DNA of 8,749 bases, from NCBI GenBank assembly GCA_029240475.1, contig JAREAF010000090.1:1-8749 (forward strand). The letters are read 5' to 3'. Position numbers and translations under genes: made by a program. This stretch comes from Rhodospirillales bacterium. GTDB taxonomy: Bacteria; Pseudomonadota; Alphaproteobacteria; JAREAF01. Position 1 is the stretch's first letter. Each line of letters starts with the position of its first letter. Of this stretch, positions 1 through 5,808 are shown piece by piece. Below the pieces are notes generated by a model. It saw only the letters and a list, made by a program, of their open reading frames with translations. It was not told the DNA's origin and did no database searches.

Positions 1-1633
1 TCAGCGCGAGCGCCAGCATCACGGCCGCCAGCAGCACCGCGACCACGATGGCCGCGGTCCGGCCGATCTGCAGGTCCAGGATCGAGATCAGCCACAGCGC
101 CGCCGCCAGCAGCGCCACGCCCAGCACCGCTTTCAGCCAGACCATCCAAAGGCCGGGGCGCGGCAGCGCCTGGGCAAGGCCCGGAACCGCCGCGACCAGA
201 AGCCACGGCGCGGCGAGCCCCAGCCCCAGCGCGGTGAAGATCATCAGGATCTCCGGCGCGCCGCGCGCCAGGGCGAACCCGACCGCCGTGCCGAGGAACG
301 GCGCCGAGCACGGGGTCGCCAGCAAGGTGGCGAACGCGCCGGCCGCGAACGCCCCCGCCAGGCTATGGCTGTGGCCAGGGCTGGGGTGCGCGGCGCCCAT
401 GCCGCCCAGCCAGGCCGGCAGCGGCACCTGAAAGAGGCCGAAGAGATTGGCCGCGAACAACACCAGGATCAGCGCGAGCGCGGCGAGGAAGATCGGCTGC
501 TGGAACTGGATGCCCCAGCCGATCGCCGAGCCCGCCGATTTCAGCGCGATCAGCCCTGCCGCCAGCACCAGGAAGGAGAAGAGGATGCCCGCCGCGGAGG
601 CAAGAAAGCTCAACCGGATGGCCGAGCGCTCCCGGCCGCCCTGCCCGACCACGCCGAGCAGCTTGATCGCGAGCACGGGCAGGACGCAGGGCATGAAGTT
701 GAGGATGAACCCGCCGAGGAGCGCGAGCGCCAGGATGGGCGGCAGCGCGGGGCGCCCGCCCGCCCCCGCCTCCGGCCGGACCGCCGCCTCCAGCGCGCGC
801 TTGCCGTCATAGAGCGTGAGCGTGAGCGGCAGGCCCTCAAGGTCGGGCGCGTCCTTCTCCACCGCCTGAACGGCGATCTCGAAGCGCGCCCGCCGCCCGC
901 CGTCAGACAGCGACACGGCCGGCGCGGCGAAGCGCAAGCTGGGCGGCCCCTCCACGATCACGTCGGGCTTGGCAAAGGGCGGATCGGCCTCGGCTTCCAG
1001 GATGAGGCCGTCGCCGCCGCCGATCCGTCCGGTGGCGATTTGTCCGAGCCGCAGCCCATCCTCGCTGCCGTTGCCGGGCACCTCCTCGACGAAGCGCTGG
1101 ATGAGGTCCGCCTCCGGCGATGGCGCCGCCGGTCCGGCCGGCAGGGCGAAGCTGAGCATGGCCTCGGCCGGCACGCAGATCTGCGGGTCGCAGACGAGGT
1201 AGCGAACATGCGCCCTGAGATCGACGGCCTCGCCCGGCTTTGCGAGGCGCACGGTCAACGGCAGTACCACCTCGCCCTCATAGCCGAAGGTGTCGAGGCC
1301 GAAGAGAGTGAAGCGATGCGGCACCGGCCATCGGAACTCGGCGGAATCGAAATTCTCCGACCCGGACCAGTCGATCTCCGGCGGCAGGCCGGCATCGCCG
1401 GGCGAGCGCCAATAGATCTTCCAGGTCGGCTTGAGCTGGACCTCGAGACCGAGGGCCACGGCCGATTCCGAGCCGACCGCGTCGGAAGCCGAGATCAGCC
1501 GCAGCCGCGCCTGGTCGCCCTCGGCCCAGGCCGACGCGGCCGCCCGCGCGCCCGCGGCGAAGGAAAAAGTTCCCGCGAGCGCCAAGAGCGAGAGTATGAG
1601 CAACCGAAGGGTACGACGGGCGGTCTTATGCAA
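1..1633 (-). CDS. ScsB/DsbD-type membrane thiol-disulfide reductase (partial, C-terminus outside window)
   Basis: Members of this family carry electrons from cytoplasmic thioredoxin across the inner membrane to periplasmic thiol-disulfide proteins. I read 544 codons from the minus strand; the frame is open to the left edge. Residues 1-31 look like a signal peptide (MHKTARR then a Leu/Ala-rich core). A periplasmic DsbD-alpha-like domain follows to about residue 295, with a cysteine pair C148/C153 in YLVCDPQICVPAEA. The membrane domain starts near residue 298 with about seven hydrophobic segments and the two hallmark cysteines C316 (NFMPCVLPVL) and C442 (ATPCSAPFLG). The expected C-terminal thioredoxin domain lies beyond the window. 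The long N-terminal domain and the ATPCSAPFLG motif fit ScsB better than classical DsbD, which is inference. No ATG fits: the frame meets a TAA upstream, so the start is TTG at 1633, or TTG at 1639. A weak GAG lies 8 nt before TTG 1633. Confidence 0.88.
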   Translation of the reverse strand, partial: MHKTARRTLRLLILSLLALAGTFSFAAGARAAASAWAEGDQARLRLISASDAVGSESAVALGLEVQLKPTWKIYWRSPGDAGLPPEIDWSGSENFDSAEFRWPVPHRFTLFGLDTFGYEGEVVLPLTVRLAKPGEAVDLRAHVRYLVCDPQICVPAEAMLSFALPAGPAAPSPEADLIQRFVEEVPGNGSEDGLRLGQIATGRIGGGDGLILEAEADPPFAKPDVIVEGPPSLRFAAPAVSLSDGGRRARFEIAVQAVEKDAPDLEGLPLTLTLYDGKRALEAAVRPEAGAGGRPALPPILALALLGGFILNFMPCVLPVLAIKLLGVVGQGGRERSAIRLSFLASAAGILFSFLVLAAGLIALKSAGSAIGWGIQFQQPIFLAALALILVLFAANLFGLFQVPLPAWLGGMGAAHPSPGHSHSLAGAFAAGAFATLLATPCSAPFLGTAVGFALARGAPEILMIFTALGLGLAAPWLLVAAVPGLAQALPRPGLWMVWLKAVLGVALLAAALWLISILDLQIGRTAAIVVAVLLAAVMLALAL

Positions 1634-1661
1634 AGCCAAGGCTCGGGATCGTTGTCGGGCA

Positions 1662-1701
1662 GCCGGGCATTATATAGGAGACCGGGCGCCGGCTCGTCCA
1701 A
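1662..1701 (-). promoter_or_regulatory. Candidate promoter of the ScsB/DsbD-type gene
   Basis: On the minus strand a perfect -10 hexamer TATAAT lies at 1674-1669, standing out in very GC-rich DNA. The best -35-like match, TTGGAC (1701-1696), is 21 bp away from it. It is 19 bp from the overlapping alternative TATATA (1676-1671), so the -35 is not ideally placed and an activator may help. Transcription would start near 1662, giving a leader of about 29 nt before the TTG start at 1633. The -10 match is seen directly; promoter activity is inferred. Confidence 0.5.
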
Positions 1702-1702
1702 G

Positions 1703-1728
1703 TCACGTTCTCGTGTGGGGGCCGTGTG
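1703..1728. promoter_or_regulatory. Dyad and direct repeat in the divergent intergenic region (possible operator)
   Basis: CACG-TTCT-CGTG (1704-1715) is a perfect 4+4 dyad immediately upstream of the -35-like box of the reductase promoter. Its right half overlaps the first of two CGTGTG direct repeats (1712-1717 and 1723-1728), which are spaced 11 bp apart, close to one helical turn. Such spacing suits a protein that binds one face of the DNA between the divergent genes. These motifs are short and could arise by chance; no regulator is identified. Confidence 0.2.
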
Positions 1729-1760
1729 TCCCGCGGCGCAATTACGCAGTAACGCCTGCC

Positions 1761-1791
1761 TTGCGGCCAAGCCTTGGTTCACTTAGCTAAG
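1761..1791 (+). promoter_or_regulatory. Weak candidate promoter and palindrome upstream of the YqgE/AlgH gene
   Basis: TTGCGG (1761-1766) and TAGCTA (1784-1789) are separated by 17 bp and could form a weak sigma-70-type promoter. The candidate -10 lies inside a perfect 10-bp palindrome, CTTAGCTAAG (1782-1791). Another palindrome, CCAAGCCTTGG (1767-1777), fills much of the spacer. A further CTTAG occurs at 1795-1799, next to the ribosome-binding site. The palindromes are seen directly; promoter and operator roles are inferred and the -10 match is poor. Confidence 0.25.
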
Positions 1792-1797
1792 ATGCTT

Positions 1798-1803
1798 AGG
1801 TGA
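1798..1803 (+). promoter_or_regulatory. Ribosome-binding site that favours the ATG at 1809
   Basis: AGGTGA sits 5 nt before the ATG at 1809 and matches the Shine-Dalgarno consensus well. It includes the GTG at 1800-1802, the upstream in-frame start that would give a protein three residues longer. If AGGTGA is the ribosome-binding site, GTG 1800 cannot be the start, so ATG 1809 is preferred. Confidence 0.6.
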
Positions 1804-1808
1804 ATCAG

Positions 1809-2390
1809 ATGCAGAAGACCATGCTTGTATCCGAAAGCGACGGGTTTGCCGGCCAGCTCCTGGTGGCCATGCCGCAGATGCAGGACCCGCGCTTTGCGAA
1901 GTCCGTGATTTATCTGTGCGCCCATACGCCTGAGGGCGCGATGGGGCTCGTCCTCAACAAGCTCGTGGATTCGATCACTTTCCCGGACCTGCTCGAGCAG
2001 CTGAGCATCGAGCCGGCGATCTCGGGCGACGAGATCCGCGTCCATTTCGGCGGGCCGGTGGAATCCGGCCGCGGCTTCGTCCTGCATACGGCCGATTACC
2101 AGCGCGAGGGCACGCTGCCGATCAACAGCGGCATCGCGCTCACGGCCACCGTGGACATCCTGCGCGACATGGCGCGCGGCTCGGGGCCGAGGCAGACGCT
2201 GCTGGCGCTCGGCTATGCGGGCTGGGGGCCGGGCCAGCTCGATGCCGAGATCCAGGCCAATGGTTGGCTGCAGGTGCCCGCCGACGAGCAGCTCGTCTTC
2301 GGTCAGGACCTGGAGACGAAGTGGGAGCTGGCGCTGGCCAAGCTCGGGGTCGATTTCGGGCGGCTGTCGGGAGAAGCCGGCCACGCGTGA
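1809..2390 (+). CDS. YqgE/AlgH family protein (UPF0301)
   Basis: This 193-residue protein is a full-length member of the YqgE/AlgH family, a conserved single-domain cytoplasmic fold. The family is named after AlgH, reported as an alginate regulator in Pseudomonas, but its biochemical role is unknown. Family blocks visible in order are AMPQMQDPRFAKSVIYLCAH (20-39), GAMGLVLN (43-50), FGGPVESGRGFVLH (80-93), SGIALTATVDIL (107-118) and LGYAGWGPGQLDAEI (134-148). I chose ATG 1809 because AGGTGA precedes it by 5 nt; GTG 1800 is the alternative. It is the only plus-strand gene here, divergent from the ScsB/DsbD-type reductase and convergent with the GNAT gene. The shared upstream region allows co-regulation with the reductase, but nothing in the protein shows a redox function. 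Family assignment is secure; function is not. Confidence 0.95.
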   Translation: MQKTMLVSESDGFAGQLLVAMPQMQDPRFAKSVIYLCAHTPEGAMGLVLNKLVDSITFPDLLEQLSIEPAISGDEIRVHFGGPVESGRGFVLHTADYQREGTLPINSGIALTATVDILRDMARGSGPRQTLLALGYAGWGPGQLDAEIQANGWLQVPADEQLVFGQDLETKWELALAKLGVDFGRLSGEAGHA

Positions 2391-2398
2391 GGCCGGTT
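2375..2398 (+). terminator. Hairpin over the stop codon of the YqgE/AlgH gene (possible terminator or 3' stabiliser)
   Basis: CCGGCC (2377-2382) pairs with GGCCGG (2391-2396) around an 8-nt loop that contains the TGA stop. A G-T pair and an A-T pair extend the stem to 8 bp. No T-tract follows, so it is not a canonical intrinsic terminator. It could mark the 3' end in a GC-rich genome or be chance. Confidence 0.3.
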
Positions 2399-2413
2399 GC
2401 GACGATTGGTCGC
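2399..2413. terminator. Small hairpin in the 22-bp convergent gap
   Basis: GCGAC (2399-2403) and GTCGC (2409-2413) form a perfect 5-bp stem with a 5-nt loop, GATTG. It fills most of the gap between the convergent YqgE/AlgH and GNAT genes and touches the GNAT stop codon. Being symmetric, it could act on transcripts from both sides. There is no T-tract, and the stem is short enough to be chance. Confidence 0.25.
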
Positions 2414-3012
2414 TACGAGGCCGGGCGGCGCAGCTCTTCCTTCAGCAGGCCGTAGAGGACGTGATCCTGCCAGCTCCCGTTGATCCTTAGATATTGCCGG
2501 GCATAGCCCTCCTCGGCGAAGCCGAGCTTGGTCAGCAGCCCGCGGCTCGCCGCGTTGTGCGGCAGGCACGCGGCCTCGATCCGGTGCAGGCCGATGCGGT
2601 CGAAGATGTAGGGCAGCAGCACCTGAAGCGCCTCGGTCATGTAGCCGCGATGCGCATGCGGCTGGCCGATCCAATAACCGAGGCTGCCGCTCTGCGCCAC
2701 GCCCCGCCGGACATTGCTCAAGGTGATGCCGCCGAGCAGCGCGCCGTCGCCGCGCCGGAACATCAGCCAGCTGTAGCCGAGATCGTCGCGCCACTCCATG
2801 CCGACCATGCGCACGCGCCGGCGGAACGCGGCGCGGCCGAGCGCATCGGCCGGCCAGACCGGCTCCCATGGGGTCAGGAACTCGCGGCTCGCGCCGCGCA
2901 GCTCGGCCCAGGCGCGCCAGTCGGCATCGCGCGGCGGCCGCAGGAACACGCGCCGGCCCTCGAGCTGCGCTCCGCGCACCGTGAAGATGCCAGGCAATCC
3001 GATGCGCATCAT
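2413..3012 (-). CDS. GNAT N-acetyltransferase, RimJ/RimL-like
   Basis: This 199-residue protein belongs to the GNAT superfamily and most resembles the RimJ/RimL branch, whose founders acetylate N-termini of ribosomal proteins using acetyl-CoA; the substrate here is unknown. Visible features are an N-terminal LRPPRDADW stretch (24-32), the central strand SLGYWIG (110-116), and the acetyl-CoA-binding HAHRGYMTEAL (119-129). The C-terminal motif HRIEAACLPHNAASRGLLTK (143-162), followed by LGF (163-165), is typical of the family. The gene follows the M16 peptidase by 16 nt and is the last gene of that minus-strand run. Two ATGs occur in tandem (3012 and 3009). GGAAAG lies directly before them, so the second, with 6 nt from the GGA, may be the better start; the proteins differ by one residue. 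The fold is clear, but the specific role is inference. Confidence 0.9.
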   Translation of the reverse strand: MMRIGLPGIFTVRGAQLEGRRVFLRPPRDADWRAWAELRGASREFLTPWEPVWPADALGRAAFRRRVRMVGMEWRDDLGYSWLMFRRGDGALLGGITLSNVRRGVAQSGSLGYWIGQPHAHRGYMTEALQVLLPYIFDRIGLHRIEAACLPHNAASRGLLTKLGFAEEGYARQYLRINGSWQDHVLYGLLKEELRRPAS

Positions 3013-3028
3013 CTTTCCAGGACCCGCG

Positions 3029-4285
3029 TCAGCTCAGGGCGCGGGCCAGCTCGCCCAATGGACCGAGGCCGTCGATCGGGCCGAGCGCGGCGAAGGCGGG
3101 GGGCGAACTGGTGAGCCGCTCGGCCACGCGCATGAGGCGGGCACGGTCCACCGCCTCCAGCTCCGCCACGATGTCGGCGACCGGCAGCGGGCGGCCGAAG
3201 ATCATGAGCTGCTGGGCCAGCTGCTCGGCGCGCGCGCCGGTGCTCTCGCGACCCATGAGCAGGCCGGCCTTCACCTGCGCCCGCGCGCGGTTCAGCTCCT
3301 CCTCGCTCACATCCTCGCGGGCGCGGGCCAGCTCGTCGGCGATCACGCGCAGGGTCTCGGCCGCCTGCGCCTCGCCGGTTCCGGCATAGACGCCGAACAG
3401 TCCGCCGTCGAAGTAAGAATTGCTGAAACTGTAGACGGAATAGACGAGGCCGCGCTTCTCGCGCACCTCCTGGAACAGGCGCGAGGACATGCCGCCGCCG
3501 ATCAGCGTCGAATAGACCGAGGCGGCGTAATATTCGGGATCGGTGTGCGGGAGCCCGGCGAATCCGAGCACCAGATGCACCTGCTCCAGCTCCTTGGTGT
3601 CGCGCCGCTCGCCGCCCACGAATGCCGCCGGCTCGCGCGCGAGATCGGCCTTGGCGGGAAGTTCGGCGAAGTGATTTTCCGCCAGCCGCACCAGCGCCTC
3701 GTGCTCCACGCGCCCCGCGCCGACCAGGATCATGGAGGAGGCGCCGTAGCGCGTCCTCATGTAGGAGCGCACGGCCTCGCGGTCGAGCCTGCGCACGATC
3801 GCGGGCGAGCCGAGGATCGGCCGCCCCAGCGCCTGCTCCGGAAAGGCGGTGAGCTGAAGATGATCGAAGATGATGTCGTCGGGCGTGTCCTCGGCCTGGC
3901 CGATCTCCTGCAGGATCACCGCGCGCTCGCGCTCCAGCTCGGCCGGGTCGAAGGTGGAGTGCTGGAGGATGTCGGCCAGGATGTCGACCGCGATCGGCAC
4001 GTCGCCCGCCAGCACCCGCGCGTAATAGGCGGTGTGCTCGCGCGTGGTGTAGGCGTTGAGGTAGCCGCCGACCGCCTCGATCTCCTCGGCGATGGCGAGC
4101 GCCGAGCGGCGCTCGGTGCCCTTGAAGGCCATGTGCTCGAGCAGATGGGCGATGCCGTTCACCTCCGCCGGCTCGTGGCGCGCGCCTGCGGCGACCCAGA
4201 CGCCCACGGTCGCGCTCTCGACGCCGGCCATGGCGTCGGTCGCGACGGTCAGCCCGTTGGCGAGGCGCGTGACTTTCACGCTCAT
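3029..4285 (-). CDS. M16 family zinc metallopeptidase (processing-peptidase-like)
   Basis: This 418-residue protein is an M16B peptidase related to the beta subunit of the mitochondrial processing peptidase and to bacterial PqqL-type enzymes. Such enzymes cleave peptides within a clam-shell chamber. The inverted zinc motif HLLEH (H47, E50, H51) is intact, with the third ligand at E127 in ERAVILQEI, the usual spacing. The inactive C-terminal half keeps the characteristic SRLFQEVREKRGLVYSVYSF block near 268-287. No signal peptide is visible, so a cytoplasmic location is likely. The start ATG abuts the thrC stop (TAG then ATG, no gap). A strong AGGAGG lies 8 nt upstream inside thrC, so translation is probably coupled. 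Single-chain bacterial members usually work as homodimers. The natural substrate is unknown, and the link to threonine synthesis is positional only. Confidence 0.95.
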   Translation of the reverse strand: MSVKVTRLANGLTVATDAMAGVESATVGVWVAAGARHEPAEVNGIAHLLEHMAFKGTERRSALAIAEEIEAVGGYLNAYTTREHTAYYARVLAGDVPIAVDILADILQHSTFDPAELERERAVILQEIGQAEDTPDDIIFDHLQLTAFPEQALGRPILGSPAIVRRLDREAVRSYMRTRYGASSMILVGAGRVEHEALVRLAENHFAELPAKADLAREPAAFVGGERRDTKELEQVHLVLGFAGLPHTDPEYYAASVYSTLIGGGMSSRLFQEVREKRGLVYSVYSFSNSYFDGGLFGVYAGTGEAQAAETLRVIADELARAREDVSEEELNRARAQVKAGLLMGRESTGARAEQLAQQLMIFGRPLPVADIVAELEAVDRARLMRVAERLTSSPPAFAALGPIDGLGPLGELARALS

Positions 4286-5686
4286 CTAAGCGGCCTCCTG
4301 GAGGCGCGCGGAGATGAAGCTCCGCACCGCATCGGCATCGTTGGGCAGGAGATGCCGGCGCTCCGGCCGCGCATGCAGGTCGGCGAGCGCGGGCGGGAGC
4401 TCCGGCTTCATGCCGGTCGCGCGCTCCACCGCGTCCGGGAATTTGGCGGGATCGGCTGTGGCGAGCGCGATCACCGGCACCTCGGGCGCGGGCCTTCGCG
4501 CGTGAGCGGCGAGGATGCCGACGGCGGTATGCGGATCGACCACCGCGCCGGTGCGCCGGTGCGCCTCGGCGATGCCGCGCAAGGTCTCCTCGTCATCGAA
4601 GCGCGCGGCGGCGAACCAGGACCGCGCGCGCCGAAGGTGATCGCCCGGCACCTCGAAGCGGCCCTCCTTGCGCAGCTTTGCCAGCAGGGCGGCGACGGCT
4701 GCGCCGTCGCGATCGAACAGCTCGAACAGGAACCGCTCGAAATTGCTGGAGACCTGGATGTCCATGCTCGGGCTCAAGGTGGGATGGACGGTGCCGAGGC
4801 TCATCGCGCCGGTGTCGAAGAAGCGCGTCAGCACGTCGTTGCGGTTCGAGCCGACGATCAGCCGCTCCACCGGCAGCCCCATCCTCAGCGCGGCGAAGCC
4901 GGCGAAGACATTGCCGAAATTCCCGCTCGGCACCGAGAAGGCGACCGGGCGGTCGGGCCCCCCGAGCGCGACGGCGGAAGTGACGTAATAGACGACCTGC
5001 GCCATCACCCGCGCCCAGTTGATGGAGTTGACGGCGGCCAGGCGCGCCTCCTGCCGGAAGCCGCGCTCGGCGAACAGCGTCTTCACGATGTCCTGGCAAT
5101 TGTCGAAGGTGCCCTCGATCGCGACCGCATGCACGTTCGAAGCGGCGACGGTGGTCATCTGCCGGCGCTGCACCTCCGAGACGCGGCCCTCGGGATAGAG
5201 GATGAAGACCTCCAGGTTGGCGCGGCCCTCGCAGGCGGCGATCGCCGCCGCGCCGGTGTCGCCCGAGGTCGCGCCGAGGATGGTCAGCCGCTCGCCGCGC
5301 CGCGCCAGCACGCGGTCGAACAGGAGGCCGACCAGCTGCAGCGCGTAGTCCTTGAAGGCGAGCGTCGGCCCATGCGTCAGCTCCAGGAGCCAGTCGTTGG
5401 GCCCGAGCTGGCGCAGCGGCGCGACCGCCGCATGGCCGAAGCGCTCATAGGCTTGGCGCGCCAGCGCGCGGAGCTCCTCCAAGGTGAAGGAACCGGCCGC
5501 GAAGGGGGCCATGATGAGGGCCGCCGCCTCGGCATAGGGCAGGCCGCGAAGCCGGCGCAGCTCCGCCGCGCCCAGCGCCGGCCAGGCCTCGGGCAGATAG
5601 AGCCCGCCATCGGCCGCAAGGCCGGCGAGCAGCGCCCCTTCGAAATCGAGCGCCGGGGCGGCGCCTCTGGTGCTGACATATCGCAT
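4286..5686 (-). CDS. thrC: Threonine synthase
   Basis: The enzyme converts O-phospho-L-homoserine to L-threonine and phosphate with pyridoxal phosphate, the last step of threonine synthesis in the cytoplasm. The 466-residue length and sequence fit the bacterial type with an N-terminal threonine synthase domain, starting MRYVSTRG and reading LAADGGLYLPE at 23-33. The PLP lysine is K112 in HGPTLAFKDYALQL (105-118). The phosphate-binding loop is ATSGDTGAAA (139-148). SVPSGNFGNVFAG (251-263), SPSMDIQVSSNFER (305-318) and VVDPHTAVG (382-390) are further conserved blocks. The start ATG at 5686 fits family N-termini, yet no clear Shine-Dalgarno sequence precedes it. The gene heads a thrC-M16-GNAT run, after a 122-bp gap from the carboxypeptidase gene. 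No attenuator or leader peptide is evident. Confidence 0.97.
   Translation of the reverse strand: MRYVSTRGAAPALDFEGALLAGLAADGGLYLPEAWPALGAAELRRLRGLPYAEAAALIMAPFAAGSFTLEELRALARQAYERFGHAAVAPLRQLGPNDWLLELTHGPTLAFKDYALQLVGLLFDRVLARRGERLTILGATSGDTGAAAIAACEGRANLEVFILYPEGRVSEVQRRQMTTVAASNVHAVAIEGTFDNCQDIVKTLFAERGFRQEARLAAVNSINWARVMAQVVYYVTSAVALGGPDRPVAFSVPSGNFGNVFAGFAALRMGLPVERLIVGSNRNDVLTRFFDTGAMSLGTVHPTLSPSMDIQVSSNFERFLFELFDRDGAAVAALLAKLRKEGRFEVPGDHLRRARSWFAAARFDDEETLRGIAEAHRRTGAVVDPHTAVGILAAHARRPAPEVPVIALATADPAKFPDAVERATGMKPELPPALADLHARPERRHLLPNDADAVRSFISARLQEAA
4294..4299 (-). promoter_or_regulatory. Ribosome-binding site of the M16 peptidase inside thrC
   Basis: AGGAGG on the minus strand lies in the last codons of thrC, 8 nt before the ATG at 4285. 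It supports the M16 start and independent or coupled re-initiation at the thrC stop. Confidence 0.7.
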
Positions 5687-5691
5687 GGGCT

Positions 5692-5726
5692 GGAGGCGGA
5701 AATAGGCCGCTGAGTTGGCCTTTCAA
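5692..5726 (-). promoter_or_regulatory. Candidate promoter of thrC
   Basis: In the 122-bp gap before thrC (5687-5808), the minus strand carries TTGAAA (5726-5721) and, 16 bp on, TATTTC (5704-5699). These are the only AT-richer hexamers in an otherwise GC-rich stretch. Transcription would begin near 5692, only about 6 nt before the ATG at 5686. Such a near-leaderless message would explain the missing Shine-Dalgarno site. The -10 is imperfect, and the whole call is inference. The rest of the gap is GC-rich, with only a 4-bp hairpin (5760-5771), and shows no T-tracted terminator for the carboxypeptidase gene. Confidence 0.35.
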
Positions 5727-5808
5727 ACCGGCCGCGAGACTATCGGGCGGGGCCGGGGACCGCAACTGCGGCGGCGGGTGCCCGGCTGCGCTTGCGGCGG
5801 GGCGAGCC

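Noticed and set aside
365..1786. A 473-codon open frame on the plus strand
   Set aside because: It lies opposite the ScsB/DsbD-type reductase, whose minus-strand reading has a signal peptide, four expected cysteines and membrane helices. The plus-strand product has none of these.
1779..2384. A 201-codon minus-strand frame
   Set aside because: It is antisense to the YqgE/AlgH gene, which matches its family along its full length.
2798..5713. A 971-codon open frame on the plus strand
   Set aside because: It lies opposite thrC, the M16 gene and part of the GNAT gene, all with intact catalytic motifs. Its translation is rich in Arg, Gly, His and Ala with no domain. Long antisense frames are common in GC-rich genes.
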